From the NCBI GenBank assembly GCA_963820095.1, contig CAWFZA010000021.1:186001-250000 (forward strand): 64,000 bases of DNA, written 5' to 3'. The stretch's first letter is position 1; each line of letters opens with the position of its first letter. Below are positions 36,267-45,895 of this stretch, piece by piece. The stretch comes from Roseiarcus sp963820095 (GTDB lineage Bacteria; Pseudomonadota; Alphaproteobacteria; Rhizobiales; Beijerinckiaceae). The position numbers and the translations under genes are program-made. Under the pieces are notes generated by a model. The model was not told the origin of the DNA, did not search any database, and saw only the letters and a program-made list of their open reading frames with translations.

Positions 36267-36758
36267 ATGACCCTGATGGTTCGCATTGTCCTCGGTCTTG
36301 CTTTGTCGTCGATACCCGCGTTCGCAGCCGACTTCAGCGCCGAACTCGACTTCGTGACCAGGGCCTCGAACAGCAATCTCTTCGCGATCGAGGAATCGCG
36401 GCTCGCCCTCGACCGAACCGGCGACCCCAAGGTGAAGACCTTCGCGGGCCGGTTGATCGACGACCATGGCAAGGCGCAAACGGAGCTTCTGACGGCGACT
36501 GACGGCTCCGGCGCGGCGGTTCCGACGACGCTTGACCAGGAGCATCAGACCCGACTGAGTGCGTTGCAGGCCAAGTCCGGCGTCAACTTCGACAAGACCT
36601 ACGTGACAGATCAGGTTGAAAACCACTCCAATGCTCTGACGCTCTATGGCGACTACATGCTGTGGGGGGGATATGAGAAGCTCCACGCGCTGGCGATCAA
36701 GATGATCCCGATCACGGAGGCGCAGCTTAAGGAGGCGCAGACCCTCGCCGGCGATTGA
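36267..36758 (+). CDS. DUF4142 domain-containing exported protein
   Basis: A 163-residue protein. The signal peptide MTLMVRIVLGLALSSIPAFA leads to a four-helix DUF4142 domain (ferritin-like bundle) with FVTRASNSNLFAIEESRLA and AGRLIDDHGKAQTEL, and GVNFDKTYVTDQVENH later. Family members are periplasmic and of unknown role, often stress-linked. Confidence 0.82.
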   Translation: MTLMVRIVLGLALSSIPAFAADFSAELDFVTRASNSNLFAIEESRLALDRTGDPKVKTFAGRLIDDHGKAQTELLTATDGSGAAVPTTLDQEHQTRLSALQAKSGVNFDKTYVTDQVENHSNALTLYGDYMLWGGYEKLHALAIKMIPITEAQLKEAQTLAGD

Positions 36759-36830
36759 CTTCGAATAAACCCGCTGGCGTAGGCGTTCGCCCGGGGCTAC
36801 GGTCGCCGACGCTCGGGAGCTGATCCGGAC

Positions 36831-37388
36831 ATGCCAGGGAACCTCGACGTCACCGGCTACGCCATCGTTTCGGATGACGACAAGATCGCCGGCGCAGATG
36901 GTCTGACACCCACCTCGCTGCGCAACGAAAAGGATTGGGAACTCTATCAGCGCGCCCAGGAGCTTGCGAACCTTGTGGTCTTCGCGCGGCGCAGCCATGA
37001 GCTCGAGCCAAACATCCATAAGAGCCCGCGCCTTGTGGTTTCGCGTGAGGCGGCGGGGCTCGAAAAGCGCCCGGACGGTTGGTGGTGGGACCCGCGGCGC
37101 ACGACTTGGGAAGAAGTCGCGGCCCGGATTCTGCCGATGGGCGGCGTCGTCGCCGTTGGCGGCGGGCAGGTGGTGTTCGATCTCTTCCTCACGATCGGCT
37201 TCAGCGGATTTCACTTGTCGCGCGCTCACGGGGTCAAGCTTCCTGGCGGGCGGTCGGTCTTTTCCGCCTGCGACACCGGCGTTCCGGCCACGACCGTGCT
37301 CGAACAGAACGGCCTCAACCTTACCAAGACGATCCCGCTCGATCCCGAGCACGGCGTCGAAATGACGATCTGGCGGCGCGCGGCCTGA
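36831..37388 (+). CDS. Dihydrofolate reductase/RibD C-terminal-like protein
   Basis: A 185-residue protein. It resembles the DHFR-like fold of the RibD C-terminal family: VTGYAIVSDDDKIAGADG at the N-terminus, LVVFARRSHEL, and the GGVVAVGGGQVVFDLFL block that binds NADPH. It is probably an NADPH-dependent reductase; its substrate is unknown and it is not near other riboflavin or folate genes. Confidence 0.75.
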   Translation: MPGNLDVTGYAIVSDDDKIAGADGLTPTSLRNEKDWELYQRAQELANLVVFARRSHELEPNIHKSPRLVVSREAAGLEKRPDGWWWDPRRTTWEEVAARILPMGGVVAVGGGQVVFDLFLTIGFSGFHLSRAHGVKLPGGRSVFSACDTGVPATTVLEQNGLNLTKTIPLDPEHGVEMTIWRRAA

Positions 37389-37421
37389 GCCTGGCTGTTC
37401 GTTCTCGCCACGGCCTTGGCT

Positions 37422-38447
37422 TCAGGCCCCAGGCAGATTGAACGGCGTGATAATCTGAACCTGGGATGGCGGCGGCGTGCCGCCTTGCGGCAATACGCGA
37501 TGCGCCTGCATCACGATGCGACAGGCCGAGCGCATGTCGGCGCCGAGGTCGTGATGCAGCACGGCTGAAATCTCGTCCTCTCGAAGCAGCGCAAGATTGT
37601 CGGCGTCGAGGTCGTGGCCGACGAACACTCGGCATCTTCGCCCTGTCGCGCGGAACGCCTCGACGACCGCCCGGTTGCCGCCACCGATCGAATAGGCGCC
37701 CACGACGTCGGGATTGGCGGCGAGCGCCTTGCGCGCGAGGGCCCCCGTCCGCTGGTCGATGCCGAGACCTTCGCTGATCTCGACAATGCCGAGATTGGGA
37801 TAGCGCGTGCGGATCGCCCGCCGGAATCCGATCTCGCGCTCCTCCTCGCCGCGAAAGCGGTTGCTGCTCAACGTCGCCAGGATCTTCGCTCTTGCCCCGC
37901 CGAGCCATTCGCCGATGAGATAGGCGGCCGTCTCGCCGGCGGCGCGATTGTCCATGCCCACATAGGCGGCCCGGCGGCAGTTGGCCACGTCGGTGACGAG
38001 CGTGACGACCGGGATGCCGCGCGCCACGACACGATCGACCGCCGAGGCGATCTCAGGCGCATCGGGCGCCTTGAGAAACAGGCCATGCGTTCCGCGCGCG
38101 CCAATCCTGTCGATAAGCGCCGCAAGATCGGCGAGGCGCACGACCTCGCTGAAGTGATAGCGGGCGCGGAAGACCGCCGGCCGCAACGCCGGCATCTCGA
38201 CTTCGAGCGCAAGCCGCACGGCCTCGGAAAAGCGATCGGGCGCGTGCATCACGACGTCCACGACAAACTTGCGTCCCGTCAGCCCGGCCTGTTCGCTCTG
38301 CCCTTGCAGTTCGCGGATCGCTTGCCTGACGCGCTCGGCAGTATGCCTCCGCACGCCGCCGCGCTTGTTGAGCACGCGATCGATCGTCGCCTCGCTCAAG
38401 CCCGCCTGGAGCGCGATTTCCTTGATGAGAAAGGGGTGAGCGGCCAT
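37422..38447 (-). CDS. LacI-family transcriptional regulator
   Basis: A 341-residue regulator. The N-terminal LacI HTH is FLIKEIALQAGLSEATIDR plus the hinge region VLNKRGGVRRHTAERV. The C-terminal part is a periplasmic-binding-protein-like sensor with VVTLVTDVANCRRAAYVGMDN and GAYSIGGGNRAVVEA. It usually responds to a sugar or inositol-type ligand. It is transcribed divergently from the phytanoyl-CoA-dioxygenase-like gene across 96 bases, so that gene is its probable target. Confidence 0.88.
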   Translation of the reverse strand: MAAHPFLIKEIALQAGLSEATIDRVLNKRGGVRRHTAERVRQAIRELQGQSEQAGLTGRKFVVDVVMHAPDRFSEAVRLALEVEMPALRPAVFRARYHFSEVVRLADLAALIDRIGARGTHGLFLKAPDAPEIASAVDRVVARGIPVVTLVTDVANCRRAAYVGMDNRAAGETAAYLIGEWLGGARAKILATLSSNRFRGEEEREIGFRRAIRTRYPNLGIVEISEGLGIDQRTGALARKALAANPDVVGAYSIGGGNRAVVEAFRATGRRCRVFVGHDLDADNLALLREDEISAVLHHDLGADMRSACRIVMQAHRVLPQGGTPPPSQVQIITPFNLPGA

Positions 38448-38543
38448 GAGGCGGTTGATGGGTTTTTGAGGGACTGGCGCGATGGTCTTGCAGGGTCAGT
38501 CCTTTATACTCCAGCTCACGCACAATTTCACGGAGGAACGCTC

Positions 38544-39737
38544 ATGAAGGACGACAACGTCAAGCGGGTGCGAAGCAACCGCGTTTGGCTCAGCCAGGAC
38601 TCGTGTGAACTCGAAGAGTTCAAGCGGCTGGTCGAGCGTACGGCCAACCGCGCCGACTATCCCTTCGCCAGCGAACTAATGTCGAACGTGCCCATCTATG
38701 ACGGGCTCGAGGCGCGCCGCGCCGCTGCAGCGCCCGAGGCGCGCAAGGAACTGATGGCGGAATGGGTCGAGGCGTTTACCGACGGTCCCGGCATCGTCGT
38801 CATCCGCAACGCCTTCCCCGATCATGCCGCGATCGATCAGTCCAACGCGCATTACTGGGCGATCATCGATGAAGAGCGGCTGAACAACGTCGGCGGCGGC
38901 GACCATTTCGCCAAGCCGGGCGCCAATGATCGCGTCTGGAACGCGCTCGAGAAGCTGTGCCTGCGCGACCCTGCGGTCTTCGCGGCCTATTACGGCAATC
39001 CGGTCATCGCGCTCGTGAGCGAAGCCTGGCTTGGCCCGGCTTACCAGATCACCTCGCAGCTCAACGTCGTCAATCCGGGCGGCGCGGCGCAGGTGGCGCA
39101 TCGCGACTACCATCTCGGCTTTCAGTCGGCGGCGGCGATCGAGCGCTATCCCGCCCACGTCCACCGCTTGTCTCCGGCGCTGACGCTGCAAGGCGCGATC
39201 GCCCATTGCGATATGCCGATCGAGACCGGGCCGACGCTCTATCTGCCGTTCTCGCAAAGCTACCTGCCGGGCTATGTGGCGACAGGCCGCGCGGAGTTTC
39301 GCGACTATTTCGACAAGCATCACGTCCAGTTGCCGCTCGTGAAGGGCGACGCCGTGTTCTTCAACCCGGCGCTCTTCCACGGCGCCGGCACGAACCGCTC
39401 GAAGGACGTGCGCCGCATCGCGAACCTCTTGCAGGTGTCCTCGGCCTTCGGCCGTGCGATGGAGAGCGTCGACCGGCTCAAGATGAGCCTCAAACTCTAT
39501 CCCGCGCTCAAAGGTCTCCTCGCCGACAAGGCGATCACCGCGGCCGAGGCCGACAACGCCATCGCGGCTTCAGCCGAGGGCTATTCGTTCCCGACCAATC
39601 TCGACCGCGATCCGCCGAAAGGCGGCATGGCGCCGAAGACCCAGCAGGATTTGATGCGCCAGGCGCTGAGGGAGAATTGGGAGCCGGAGGTGTTCGCCGA
39701 CGAGGTCCAGGCGCAGGCTTGGAGGAAGCTGACTTAG
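38544..39737 (+). CDS. Phytanoyl-CoA dioxygenase (PhyH)-family protein
   Basis: A 397-residue Fe(II)/2-oxoglutarate oxygenase-like protein. VAHRDYHLGFQ carries a candidate His-x-Asp iron pair, and the later FNPALFHGAGTNRSKDVRRI supplies the distal His and the Arg that binds 2-oxoglutarate. The substrate is unknown. ATG 38544 was chosen over longer upstream readings because CGGAGG lies just before it, and because the upstream part is antisense to the LacI-type gene. In the 96-base gap a TATACT at 38505-38510 may be a -10 box, without a good -35 at normal spacing. Confidence 0.82.
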   Translation: MKDDNVKRVRSNRVWLSQDSCELEEFKRLVERTANRADYPFASELMSNVPIYDGLEARRAAAAPEARKELMAEWVEAFTDGPGIVVIRNAFPDHAAIDQSNAHYWAIIDEERLNNVGGGDHFAKPGANDRVWNALEKLCLRDPAVFAAYYGNPVIALVSEAWLGPAYQITSQLNVVNPGGAAQVAHRDYHLGFQSAAAIERYPAHVHRLSPALTLQGAIAHCDMPIETGPTLYLPFSQSYLPGYVATGRAEFRDYFDKHHVQLPLVKGDAVFFNPALFHGAGTNRSKDVRRIANLLQVSSAFGRAMESVDRLKMSLKLYPALKGLLADKAITAAEADNAIAASAEGYSFPTNLDRDPPKGGMAPKTQQDLMRQALRENWEPEVFADEVQAQAWRKLT

Positions 39738-39894
39738 GGGATGCCGCGCGTAACTCGCGCCGTGAGCGGATCGGACATGTGACGAGTCGCGCTCAACGAG
39801 CGCGGCTATAGGGCCTGCAGCGCGCCTTTGCGCGGGGGCGCCTGCTTCTGCTAGAGCCACGCGCTCGATCAAACCCCGTGTTTCGAGCGTTCCA

Positions 39895-41325
39895 ATGTCC
39901 GACGTCATCACCCGCTTCGCGCCTTCGCCGACTGGCTTCCTGCACATCGGCGGCGCGCGCACGGCTCTGTTCAACTGGCTCTACGCCAAGCACACGAACG
40001 GAAAGTTCCTGCTGCGCATCGAGGACACGGATCGCCAACGTTCGACGGAGGCCGCGGTCGACGCGATTCTCGACGGGCTCAAATGGCTGGGCCTTGACTG
40101 GGACGGCGAGGCGATCAGCCAGTTTCAGCGCGCCGAGCGCCATCGCGAGGTGGCCTATCAGCTGCTCGCCTCAGGCGGGGCCTACCGCTGCTACGCGAGC
40201 GTGGAGGAGCTCGAGCAGATGCGCGAGAAGGCTCGCCTCGAGGGCAAGCCAATGCGCTACGACGGCCGCTGGCGCGACCGCGATCCGGCCGAGGCGCCCG
40301 CCGGCGTCAAGCCGGTCATCCGCCTGCGCGCGGTCCAAGAGGGCGAGACCGTCATCGACGACAAGGTGCAGGGCAAGGTCGTCTTCGCCAACAAGGACCT
40401 CGACGACCTCGTGCTCTTACGCTCGGACGGCAATCCGACCTACATGCTGGCCGTCGTCGTCGACGACCACGACATGGGGGTGACGAACATCATTCGCGGC
40501 GACGATCACCTGACCAACGCCGCGCGGCAGACCCAGATCTATCAGGCGCTCGGCTGGGACATTCCGGCGATGGCGCATATCCCGCTCATCCATGGGCCGG
40601 ACGGGTCCAAGCTCTCCAAGCGCCACGGCGCGCTCGGCGTCGACGCCTACCGCGCGATGGGCTACCTGCCGGCCGCTCTGCGCAATTATCTGGCGCGGCT
40701 CGGCTGGAGCCACGGCGACAAGGAGTTCTTCACGACGGAAGAGCTGATCGCCGCGTTCGATCTCGGGGCGGTCGGCCGCTCGCCGTCGCGCTTCGACTTC
40801 GCCAAGCTCGAGAACGTCAACGGGCATTATATGCGCGCGTCGAACGACGACGACCTCTACAGCGCGCTGATCGACGCCCTGCCCTATCTGCCCGGCGGCC
40901 CGGAGGTCGCGGCAAAACTTGACGCGCACAAACGCGCTCAGCTTCGCGCGGCGATTCCAGGCTTGAAGGAGCGCGCCAAGACGCTGGTCGAATTGCTCGA
41001 CGGCGCGGGCTTCCTGTTCGCCGCGAGGCCGCTCGCAATGGATGCGAAGGCCGAGGAAATCCTTGCTCGCGCGGGGCGCCTTCATCTCAAGAATCTGCTG
41101 CCCCGCCTGACTGCGCTGACCGAATGGACTGCGGCCGACACGGAGGCCGTCGTCCGCGCCTATGCGGAAGAGGAAGGCGCGAAGCTCGGAATCGTCGCCC
41201 AGCCGTTACGCGCTGCGCTCACCGGCCGCTCGACTTCGCCGGGAATCTTCGACGTGCTCGCGGTGCTCGGGCGCGACGAGAGCCTCGGGCGGATCGCGGA
41301 TCAGGCGGCGATCGAGCGACGTTGA
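39895..41325 (+). CDS. gltX: Glutamyl-tRNA synthetase
   Basis: A 476-residue class I synthetase that charges tRNA with glutamate. HIGH signature: PTGFLHIGGARTALFNW at the N-terminus. KMSKS counterpart: KLSKRHGALGV near residue 245. The discriminating GDDHLTNAARQTQIY lies between. The C-terminal anticodon-binding part is complete with normal length. It is monocistronic here; in several Hyphomicrobiales it lies next to comEC and lexA, but comEC is 12 kb away in this window. Confidence 0.94.
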   Translation: MSDVITRFAPSPTGFLHIGGARTALFNWLYAKHTNGKFLLRIEDTDRQRSTEAAVDAILDGLKWLGLDWDGEAISQFQRAERHREVAYQLLASGGAYRCYASVEELEQMREKARLEGKPMRYDGRWRDRDPAEAPAGVKPVIRLRAVQEGETVIDDKVQGKVVFANKDLDDLVLLRSDGNPTYMLAVVVDDHDMGVTNIIRGDDHLTNAARQTQIYQALGWDIPAMAHIPLIHGPDGSKLSKRHGALGVDAYRAMGYLPAALRNYLARLGWSHGDKEFFTTEELIAAFDLGAVGRSPSRFDFAKLENVNGHYMRASNDDDLYSALIDALPYLPGGPEVAAKLDAHKRAQLRAAIPGLKERAKTLVELLDGAGFLFAARPLAMDAKAEEILARAGRLHLKNLLPRLTALTEWTAADTEAVVRAYAEEEGAKLGIVAQPLRAALTGRSTSPGIFDVLAVLGRDESLGRIADQAAIERR

Positions 41326-41489
41326 GTTTTGTCATGGCCCTCGCGTCGCGGCGAGTGTAAACATACCGAGCGGCGCATACCGGGCAAACAGCCGCATTCG
41401 CAACCCCTGTTGTCAAGGCCGCGCCGGACGCATCAACCCTGTCCCCGCGCGCGTCCATGATCCGCCTCTCCACGGGAAGGAAGCGTTCC

Positions 41490-42512
41490 ATGTCCCATCA
41501 TCTCGACACTCCCCTCGCAGCTCAGAACGGCCAGCTTTTCATCGACGACCTTTATGTTTTCTCAGGCGACGACAGCACCGTATTCGTCATGGACGTCAAT
41601 TCGAACATCACCGGAGTCCACGTGAAGCCGGGATTCCACCACGAAGCGCGCTATGAGTTCAAAGTGCATTTCGACGGCGCCGATTTTGAAACCCTGACGT
41701 ATCGCGTGTCCTTCGCCGAGGCCGGCACGGACGGACGGCAGGCCATGAAGCTGCACGCTCTCGCCGGCCGAGACGCGCGCGAGGATAGCGCAACTGGCCA
41801 GCTCGTGCTGGAAGGCCGCTCGGGAGAGTCGGCGAGCGCAGGCGGCGTCCGGCTGTGGGCGGGGCGTATCGCGGATTCGTTCTACGTCGACCTGTCGTTG
41901 CTCGGGAAGGTCAACGGCGCTGTGAAGGACGGGACTGCGGTGGACCTGTCGGGATGGCGCCCGGAGAACGCAAAGAACAGCTTCACCGGGACGACCGTCG
42001 AGTCGATCGTGCTCGAAGTCTCGCACCAACATCCGGAGCTTAAGCCCGGCGCCCGCATCGGCGTCTGGGGCGCGACCAAGCTCGCGACAGACGCCGGAGG
42101 TTGGCGGCAGATCAACCGCGGCGGATATCCCATGATGTGGCCGATCTTCTGGCCAGACGACGTTCAATTCACAAATCCCGCCAATACGAGGCACCCGTCC
42201 AAGGACTTTGATGCGGAGGGCGACCACATTGCCGAGCACATCGCCGCCGTCGTCGGCGCGAACGGGACCTCGGACGACCCAAAGGGCTACGGTCAGACGG
42301 TGGCGCGCGAGCTGTTCCCCGATGTTCTGCCCTACGTGATCGGGACGCCGGCGACATTCGGCTTCGCGGTCCGCAACGGACGGACGCTGGCGGACAACGC
42401 GCCTGAAATCATGATGTCGCTCGTCTCCGGCGCCGCTGTGCCATCTGGACTCAAACCGTCGGTCGCCAAGAACCAGCGAGCCAACAAGTTCCCATACGTC
42501 GTGCCGGCGTGA
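41490..42512 (+). CDS. DUF4331 domain-containing protein
   Basis: A 340-residue protein of the DUF4331 family. It begins MSHHLDTPLAAQNGQLFIDD, typical of the family, and has LYVFSGDDSTVFVMDVN and the later DVLPYVIGTPATFGF. No signal peptide is clear. Function unknown. ATG 41490 follows GGAAGGAAGCG; an in-frame ATG at 41457 is a longer option. Confidence 0.8.
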   Translation: MSHHLDTPLAAQNGQLFIDDLYVFSGDDSTVFVMDVNSNITGVHVKPGFHHEARYEFKVHFDGADFETLTYRVSFAEAGTDGRQAMKLHALAGRDAREDSATGQLVLEGRSGESASAGGVRLWAGRIADSFYVDLSLLGKVNGAVKDGTAVDLSGWRPENAKNSFTGTTVESIVLEVSHQHPELKPGARIGVWGATKLATDAGGWRQINRGGYPMMWPIFWPDDVQFTNPANTRHPSKDFDAEGDHIAEHIAAVVGANGTSDDPKGYGQTVARELFPDVLPYVIGTPATFGFAVRNGRTLADNAPEIMMSLVSGAAVPSGLKPSVAKNQRANKFPYVVPA

Positions 42513-42549
42513 CAATTGCGGGAACGCCCCGCCACACAGGGGTCCGTTG

Positions 42550-43104
42550 ATGGTTGCTGCAAAAGATCAACCGGGGTCGCCGAACGACAAGATCGCCGAG
42601 CCGGCCGACGCGGACAAATGGCGCTTGAGGTGGCGCGGTCTGCCGCTCGAGGTGCGGTTCGAAGACGCTATCGTCCTGACCCTGAGCGCAGTGATCGCCG
42701 TCGTCGTCTTGCTGACGGTCTGGAGCCTCATTCTGAAGGTGGTCGCCATTGTACTCGGCTTGGGCTCCGTCAGCGCGACGGAGCCGGCGGTCTTTCAAAA
42801 CATTTTTGGCATGATTTTCACCGTGATCATCGCCCTCGAGTTCCGCCGAACCTTGCTCGTCATCACCGAGCGTCAGCAGAGTATCGTTCACGTTCGCGCC
42901 GTCATCCTGGTCGCGATGCTGGCGATTGTGCGCAAGCTGATCGTTCTTGATCTGACCAGCGGCGGCTCGGGAGAGCTGTTCGCCCTCGCCGCGGCCATAC
43001 TGGCGCTCGGCGGCGTGTACTGGCTGGTGCGCGACGTCGACAGACGCGCCTCGACTGAAAGCCTCCGGGGTAGGGAACCCTCACCCCCGCCCCTCTCCCC
43101 ATAG
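42550..43104 (+). CDS. PsiE-like phosphate-starvation-inducible membrane protein
   Basis: A protein of about 184 residues with four hydrophobic segments, resembling the PsiE family: FEDAIVLTLSAVIAVVVLLTVW, FQNIFGMIFTVIIALEF and AVILVAMLAIVRKLIVLD. The last residues (SPPPLSP) and the stop codon are encoded by the first bases of a 45-bp tandem repeat, so the C-terminus may have been rewritten by insertion of that repeat. It converges on the CHASE2 cyclase gene. Confidence 0.75.
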   Translation: MVAAKDQPGSPNDKIAEPADADKWRLRWRGLPLEVRFEDAIVLTLSAVIAVVVLLTVWSLILKVVAIVLGLGSVSATEPAVFQNIFGMIFTVIIALEFRRTLLVITERQQSIVHVRAVILVAMLAIVRKLIVLDLTSGGSGELFALAAAILALGGVYWLVRDVDRRASTESLRGREPSPPPLSP

Positions 43105-43183
43105 CCCGTCGAGAGACGGGCGTTCTTCCGAACGCCCCTCTCCCCATAGCCCGTCGAGAGACGGGCGTTCTTCCGAACGCCCT
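43090..43183. repeat. Two tandem copies of a 45-bp REP-like palindromic unit
   Basis: Unit 1 starts at 43090 and unit 2 at 43135, essentially identical, both beginning CCCCTCTCCCCATAG. Each contains GCCCGTC-GAGA-GACGGGC (43104-43121 in unit 1) and GGGCGTTC-TTCC-GAACGCCC (43118-43137). It lies between two converging genes. These stem-loops may stop transcription from both sides. Confidence 0.85.
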
Positions 43184-43205
43184 ATGGGCAGAGCGAGAGC
43201 GCGGC

Positions 43206-45072
43206 TCAGTTTCGAACACGAACGCGCAAGTCGCTGGCTCGACCGCGGATCGGAACGGTGAGCGGCGCGTACCTTACTGTATCGCCCGCCACCGGCGTCG
43301 ATGCGTTTGCGGCCTGGAAAAGATCCTCGGTGACGACGACACGGCTCTGCTGCTGCTTGGCGACTTCGAGAAGCCGGCTTGCGACATTGACCGTATCGCC
43401 CGTCGCGGTGATCTGCTGTTGGGTCGGCGAACCGAGGCGGGATAGAATCGCCGGCCCGTAATTGCAGGCCGATTCGGAAATCGAGACTTTTCCCCGCGGC
43501 GGGCGGCAGATTGGCGAGCCAAGCGATCATCGACTCGTGAAGCGCCTCGACTGTCGCTAACGCTCTCGCGGCGTCATCGCCTCGCGGCGTCGGCAAGCCG
43601 AACACCGCGAGAACCCCATCGCCCATATAGGTGATGACCACGCCCCCATGTGCAGTCACCTCGCCTTCGACCAGCGTCTGCATCCCGCTGAAAAGGTCTC
43701 GCGTCCTTTCAGGTCCAAGCGCCTCCGCCGCGCCTGTCGACCCGCTGAGATCGAGAAACATCACCGCGACATCCTGGCGGACAGGCTTCTCCAGGAAATC
43801 GGGCTCTCTCGAAAGGTGGTCGAGAAGGAGCGGCGAGTGAAACCTGGCCAGCGTCGACTTCTCGGCGGCGATCTTCGTTCCGGCGCGGCGTTCGACAATC
43901 GAGCGGATCGCGGCGAAGGCGACGGTCAACGGCAAGGCTGAAGCGAGCGGGGCGGCGACGCTCAGCCAGTATCCATTGAGGAACGCCAGATAGATCCCAA
44001 CGAGCCAAAGGACGAAAACCAAGCTGGCGAGAATAAGCCCGATCGCCGCCCGGCGCATCGCCATGAGCGCGATGATGACAATGGGAAGCGCCACCGCCGT
44101 AGCGGCGTCAGTCCGGCGCGTGCGCGGGGTCCGCACCAGTCCGTCGCCCGCCAGAAGATTGCCGATCGCCGTGGCAAAGACTTCCGCCCCGGGCGCGACG
44201 CGGTCGAACGGCGTCGCGAACGTGTCCGACGCGCCCGTCGCCGTGACGCCGACGACCACGACCTTGCCGCGCAGCGCCTCAGGATCGAGATCTCCACGGA
44301 GGACGTGGGTTGCGCCGATGCGCCTGAAGCTTCCCTCCGGCCCGTAGAAACGGACCGGCATGTGATAGCCGAGGTCCATCGCCCTCGAGCGGCCTGCGAG
44401 CTCGATCCGGTCGGGGCCCAAGACCGGATCGGCCTCAAGCGCCTGGGACGCCGCGGCGAGCGCGAAAGACGGAAGCACGCCGTCCGGCGTCTCATAGATC
44501 ATCGGAATGTAGCGCGGCACTCCGCTTGAATCGGTCGAAACATTCGCAAGGCCCACTTGCGCAGCATCGCGGATCGCCTCGGTCGGCCAAAGAACCGAGG
44601 ATGGTTTCGGCCCCAGAGCCAAACCGCTCGCTTCAACCGGTTGGCCGGAAGAAGCGACTGGGTCGAACACCCCAATGGCCGCGATGACGGCTGGCGCCGC
44701 CTTGAGGGCTGCGGCGAGGTCCGCGTCCGTCCGCTCATCTTTCGAATTGAGGAAGGCGATATCGATCGCGATCGCTCGAGGATGGAACGTGGTCAAGGCC
44801 CGCACGAGGCGAGCCATCATTTCGCGCGGGGGCGCGTCGCTTCCCGCTTGGCTGAGCGCCTCGTCGTCAATCGCGACGATAACGACGTCCGCCGGCGCCG
44901 GACGCGCGCCAGCGAGAAGAAAGCGCCAGTCGAGAGTCAGGTTTTCGATCCGGTCCAAGGGCGAAGCGACGCCGTCGAGCTCCAAGGCCCCGAACGCGGC
45001 GCCGGCGACGACCGCCGCGGCGAGAAAGCCGCCGGTCAAGAGCCAGGAAAGTCCCGGCCGCTCGGTCGCCAT
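43206..45072 (-). CDS. CHASE2-domain class III adenylate cyclase (one frameshift near the C-terminus)
   Basis: It makes cyclic AMP in response to an extracytoplasmic signal. There is one N-terminal membrane segment, a CHASE2 sensor (about residues 40-320, with VVIVAIDDEALSQAG and IDIAFLNSKDE), a run of membrane segments at about 330-400, and a cyclase homology domain from about 430 with VAVMFLDLSGST and ITYMGDGVLAVFG. Near 43465 the frame shifts after DFRIGL; the continuation NYGPAILSRLGSPTQQQ and TATGDTVNVASRLL in the next frame ends at 43206. About 621 residues in all. It starts directly at the stop of the FecR-type gene. Confidence 0.85.
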
Positions 45073-45637
45073 TCACTCTCCGAAGCGGGCGAGCAGCGCC
45101 CGAACCCTGGCTTCTCCCCAGCGTTTTCTGGACGGTCGATGTGTCCGTTGGCGTGATGTCGACGCCCTCCCCCTCGGTGAGGATCACATACTCGTTCAGG
45201 CGGCGGTTGGTCACTCCCACCGTGTCGGTGAGCACCAGCACCGAGGTTCGGGCTTTCGTGACTTCCACAGCCCATTTCGTGCCGCGGACGGCAGCAACGG
45301 CAAGCGGGGTCAGAATCTGAAAATCCTTACGCCACAGGCTTGGCTGAAACTCGATCAGCAAGGCGCCTTCGTCGAGACGGATAGCCGCCGGGATTGGGTC
45401 GCCCTTCGTGTATATCATCCGATAGCGGGTCCCTTGTGCGGCGCGAACGGTCAGAGCTTCGGCTCCGCCGCCGCACTGCAGGATCCTTTCGGAGGGTATC
45501 TTGTCGTTGGGGATGAGCGCGCAGGCGCCGGCGGCTTGAGCGGGGAGCGGTCCAGCAATCGCCGCCACGAACAAGGCCGCTGCGATAAAAACCTCGCCGA
45601 AAACGTTGCGCGCAGCTGCCCGACTGCTGTTCGACAT
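45073..45637 (-). CDS. FecR domain-containing exported protein (one frameshift near the end)
   Basis: A protein of about 187 residues. The signal peptide is followed by a FecR-like domain with TPLAVAAVRGTKWAVEV and a GVTNRRLNEYVILTEGEGV segment, the pattern used by iron-dicitrate-type anti-sigma-like and envelope proteins. Near 45107 the frame shifts after TSTVQK; the correct end is RWGEARVRALLARFGE with stop at 45073, directly before the cyclase ATG. ATG 45637 is preceded by GAGAGGGA. It forms a two-gene unit with the CHASE2 cyclase. Confidence 0.8.
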
Positions 45638-45895
45638 GAGGGTCCCTCTCGCCAGGCATGGATTCAATAGGATCGAACCGTAATCGTTATCGCTGGTTCA
45701 GTTCGTGAGCCGCATCACACGGGCTACAACCCGGGTTGCGCGCCGCGATTCGACCTTTCCCCAAGCCGGCCGATTTGTCGAGCGCGGGGATAGGCCCCCG
45801 CGTCGAGATCCTCTCCTCAAGGAGGCGGCCCGCTCCGCCACGCCTTCGCCCCTCGTGGCGAGCGCGCGTCCCCCGTCGTGCTTGCAAACTCAATG

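Noticed and set aside
35256..37352. A 698-residue minus-strand open frame
   Set aside because: It is antisense to four genes with recognisable domains (VOC, SRPBCC, DUF4142, DHFR-like).
43090..43183. CRISPR array
   Set aside because: Only two back-to-back identical units with no variable spacers and no cas genes.
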